The position numbers were made by a program, and so were the translations under genes. Below, piece by piece: positions 63,011-64,000 of a stretch of DNA of 64,000 nt. The notes under the pieces were generated by a model, which worked only from the letters and a program-made list of their open reading frames with translations, was not told the origin of the DNA and did no database searches. Numbering within the stretch: the stretch's first letter is position 1; the number at the start of each line of letters is the position of its first letter. This DNA comes from Wolbachia endosymbiont (group B) of Germaria angustata (lineage in GTDB: Bacteria; Pseudomonadota; Alphaproteobacteria; Rickettsiales; Anaplasmataceae), in NCBI RefSeq assembly GCF_964026725.1, contig NZ_OZ034691.1, positions 1 to 64,000 on the forward strand. The letters are read 5' to 3'.

Positions 63011-64000
63011 TTATTCTGTCTTTTTGACATCAAAATCATTTATATCATGAACTTTTTCATACGTTTCTTTTATCAAATCACTAGAAAACTTCTTCAGAGC
63101 TGAATCATCAATATTTCCTAATGCATCAATATTTTTACTAATATAGATTTCTATTTTTCTTCCAAGTTCTTCTCCCATTCTATTTTTTAGCAACTTATTG
63201 TATTTATTAGTAGCTGGAAACAAAACTTTCTGACAAAATTTCTGTGGTTCGTTTTTAAAATTTGCTAAGATCTTATTCACAAATAGCTCAACTTCTTCAC
63301 CTGCAGCAGCGAAAAACCATGATTGTCTGCTCTCATTACGCTCTCTATTTCTTCCAAGATTCTGTAGGGCTTCAGATGGATTATTGAACTGACTAACCGA
63401 ATCTGCAAATATTGATGCAACATGATTATATTCACTATCAAATCCACGACCTTTCGATCCATCTATAACCGTTATCAACGCATATTTAGCCAATGAATCA
63501 AAATCTCTTTTTTCATAATCACAATAAAGAGTTCGATATCCACCTATCTGATTACGTATTATCGCTGAAAAGAGTCTGTTTTCTCCAATACCAAGATCAT
63601 TTTTCCCAATTCCTGCAAAGATACATTTATTTTGTTTGCAGAAATCAATGAGACTATGTAGTATACCTTCCTCTCTTTCCATGAGGTCATGGAGCTCTTT
63701 GCTTAAGCGCCAATTATCAACTATTAAGCTGCATTGCTCATTATCACTTTTACTCAGTGCTTCAATTACTGTCTTTATTTGCAGTAAGAGCTCATCTCTA
63801 GCAAATTGCTCACTAAAGCCTTTTCTCTCTAGGTAGCTTATAATATTGTTATCATTAGTGGTGCTAACATTCTTTTTAACATCTTCTATCAATTCACTCA
63901 AACCTTCTCTTCTTTTTTTATCTAAAGTAATATTATCACACTTCATTAAATATGAGAGAGTAAGATCGATCATTGAATGCATTACTCTATATTTTAGATA
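63011..64000 (-). CDS. Helicase-C-like protein, partial at window end; first half of the split gene
   Basis: At least 323 residues from ATG 63982, but the frame is also open for the 18 bases to the window edge, so the true start is probably outside. Residues about 165-245 carry a pattern like SF2 helicase motifs V and VI: LITVIDGSKGRGFDSEYNHV (GRGFD) then LQNLGRNRERNESRQSWFF (Q-x-x-GR-x-R). A conserved Trp/Phe pair and a helical tail follow. The frame ends at TAA 63011-63013 and continues in frame into the next ORF. The N-terminal ATPase part would lie beyond the window. Family call tentative. Confidence 0.62.
   Translation of the reverse strand, partial: YLKYRVMHSMIDLTLSYLMKCDNITLDKKRREGLSELIEDVKKNVSTTNDNNIISYLERKGFSEQFARDELLLQIKTVIEALSKSDNEQCSLIVDNWRLSKELHDLMEREEGILHSLIDFCKQNKCIFAGIGKNDLGIGENRLFSAIIRNQIGGYRTLYCDYEKRDFDSLAKYALITVIDGSKGRGFDSEYNHVASIFADSVSQFNNPSEALQNLGRNRERNESRQSWFFAAAGEEVELFVNKILANFKNEPQKFCQKVLFPATNKYNKLLKNRMGEELGRKIEIYISKNIDALGNIDDSALKKFSSDLIKETYEKVHDINDFDVKKTE

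Overview
The window looks like a stretch of a Wolbachia chromosome (Rickettsiales, Anaplasmataceae). The evidence is strong A+T bias, Wolbachia-type short palindromic repeats (core ATCCCAGTG...CACTGGGAT) between and inside genes, ankyrin-repeat genes, a type I secretion ABC exporter, and a reduced alphaproteobacterial housekeeping set with many lineage-specific membrane proteins. Identification rests on reading the translations; no search was run.

Layout. 1-6.4 kb: hemE (one base short of its start), an aspartate aminotransferase, a Gdx/SugE-type small exporter, an MFS transporter overlapping glyA. 6.4-11 kb: pgk, an EndoU-like nuclease with a membrane anchor, an exported AmiD-like peptidoglycan amidase, rpe, and a UUCG-capped palindrome used as a shared terminator. 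11-17.7 kb, minus strand: truB-rpsO-pnp and dgt-ribD, with palindromic repeats inserted in frame in truB and ribD. 17.7-22.6 kb: an IscA/ErpA-type Fe-S protein with an Asp-rich insert, LolD, a tiny VirB7-like lipoprotein, an alpha/beta hydrolase, IscS, a BI-1 family protein and Cox11. 22.6-27.3 kb: a broken ankyrin gene, a quinone oxidoreductase, a gene-poor 600 bp, dapA-ssb and tRNA-Arg(CCG). 27.3-30.1 kb: three tightly packed genes whose topology matches GspL/GspM/GspC (or PilM-N/PilO/PilP), a candidate undescribed envelope-spanning platform. 30.4-34 kb: ispH, elbB and a decaying membrane-protein locus.

34-37 kb: 5-formyl-THF cyclo-ligase, an oxidoreductase C-terminal piece, a SurA-like chaperone and tRNA-Ser(GCT), bracketed by about 143-bp inverted repeats. 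37-43 kb: ppa, mnmA, mreB and two large uncharacterised proteins. 43-47 kb: pal, tilS-ftsH. 47-57 kb: lineage-specific proteins, pdhC (E2) with a palindrome in its linker, the type I exporter, and a very large ankyrin gene split at a run of nine A. 57-64 kb: tsaD, a HExxH protein, a PleC-like sensor kinase, argD, and two ORFs that are one reading frame interrupted by a single TAA.

Shared themes. Peptidoglycan and envelope: dapA and perhaps argD (meso-DAP), AmiD, MreB, Pal, LolD, SurA. Host-facing candidates: the ankyrin proteins, the EndoU-like protein, the HExxH protein, the type I exporter and several proteins with hydrophobic hairpins. Three loci are split at poly(A) runs of 7, 8 and 9 A where one base restores a continuous frame. 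That pattern fits polymerase slippage rescue, decay or sequencing error.
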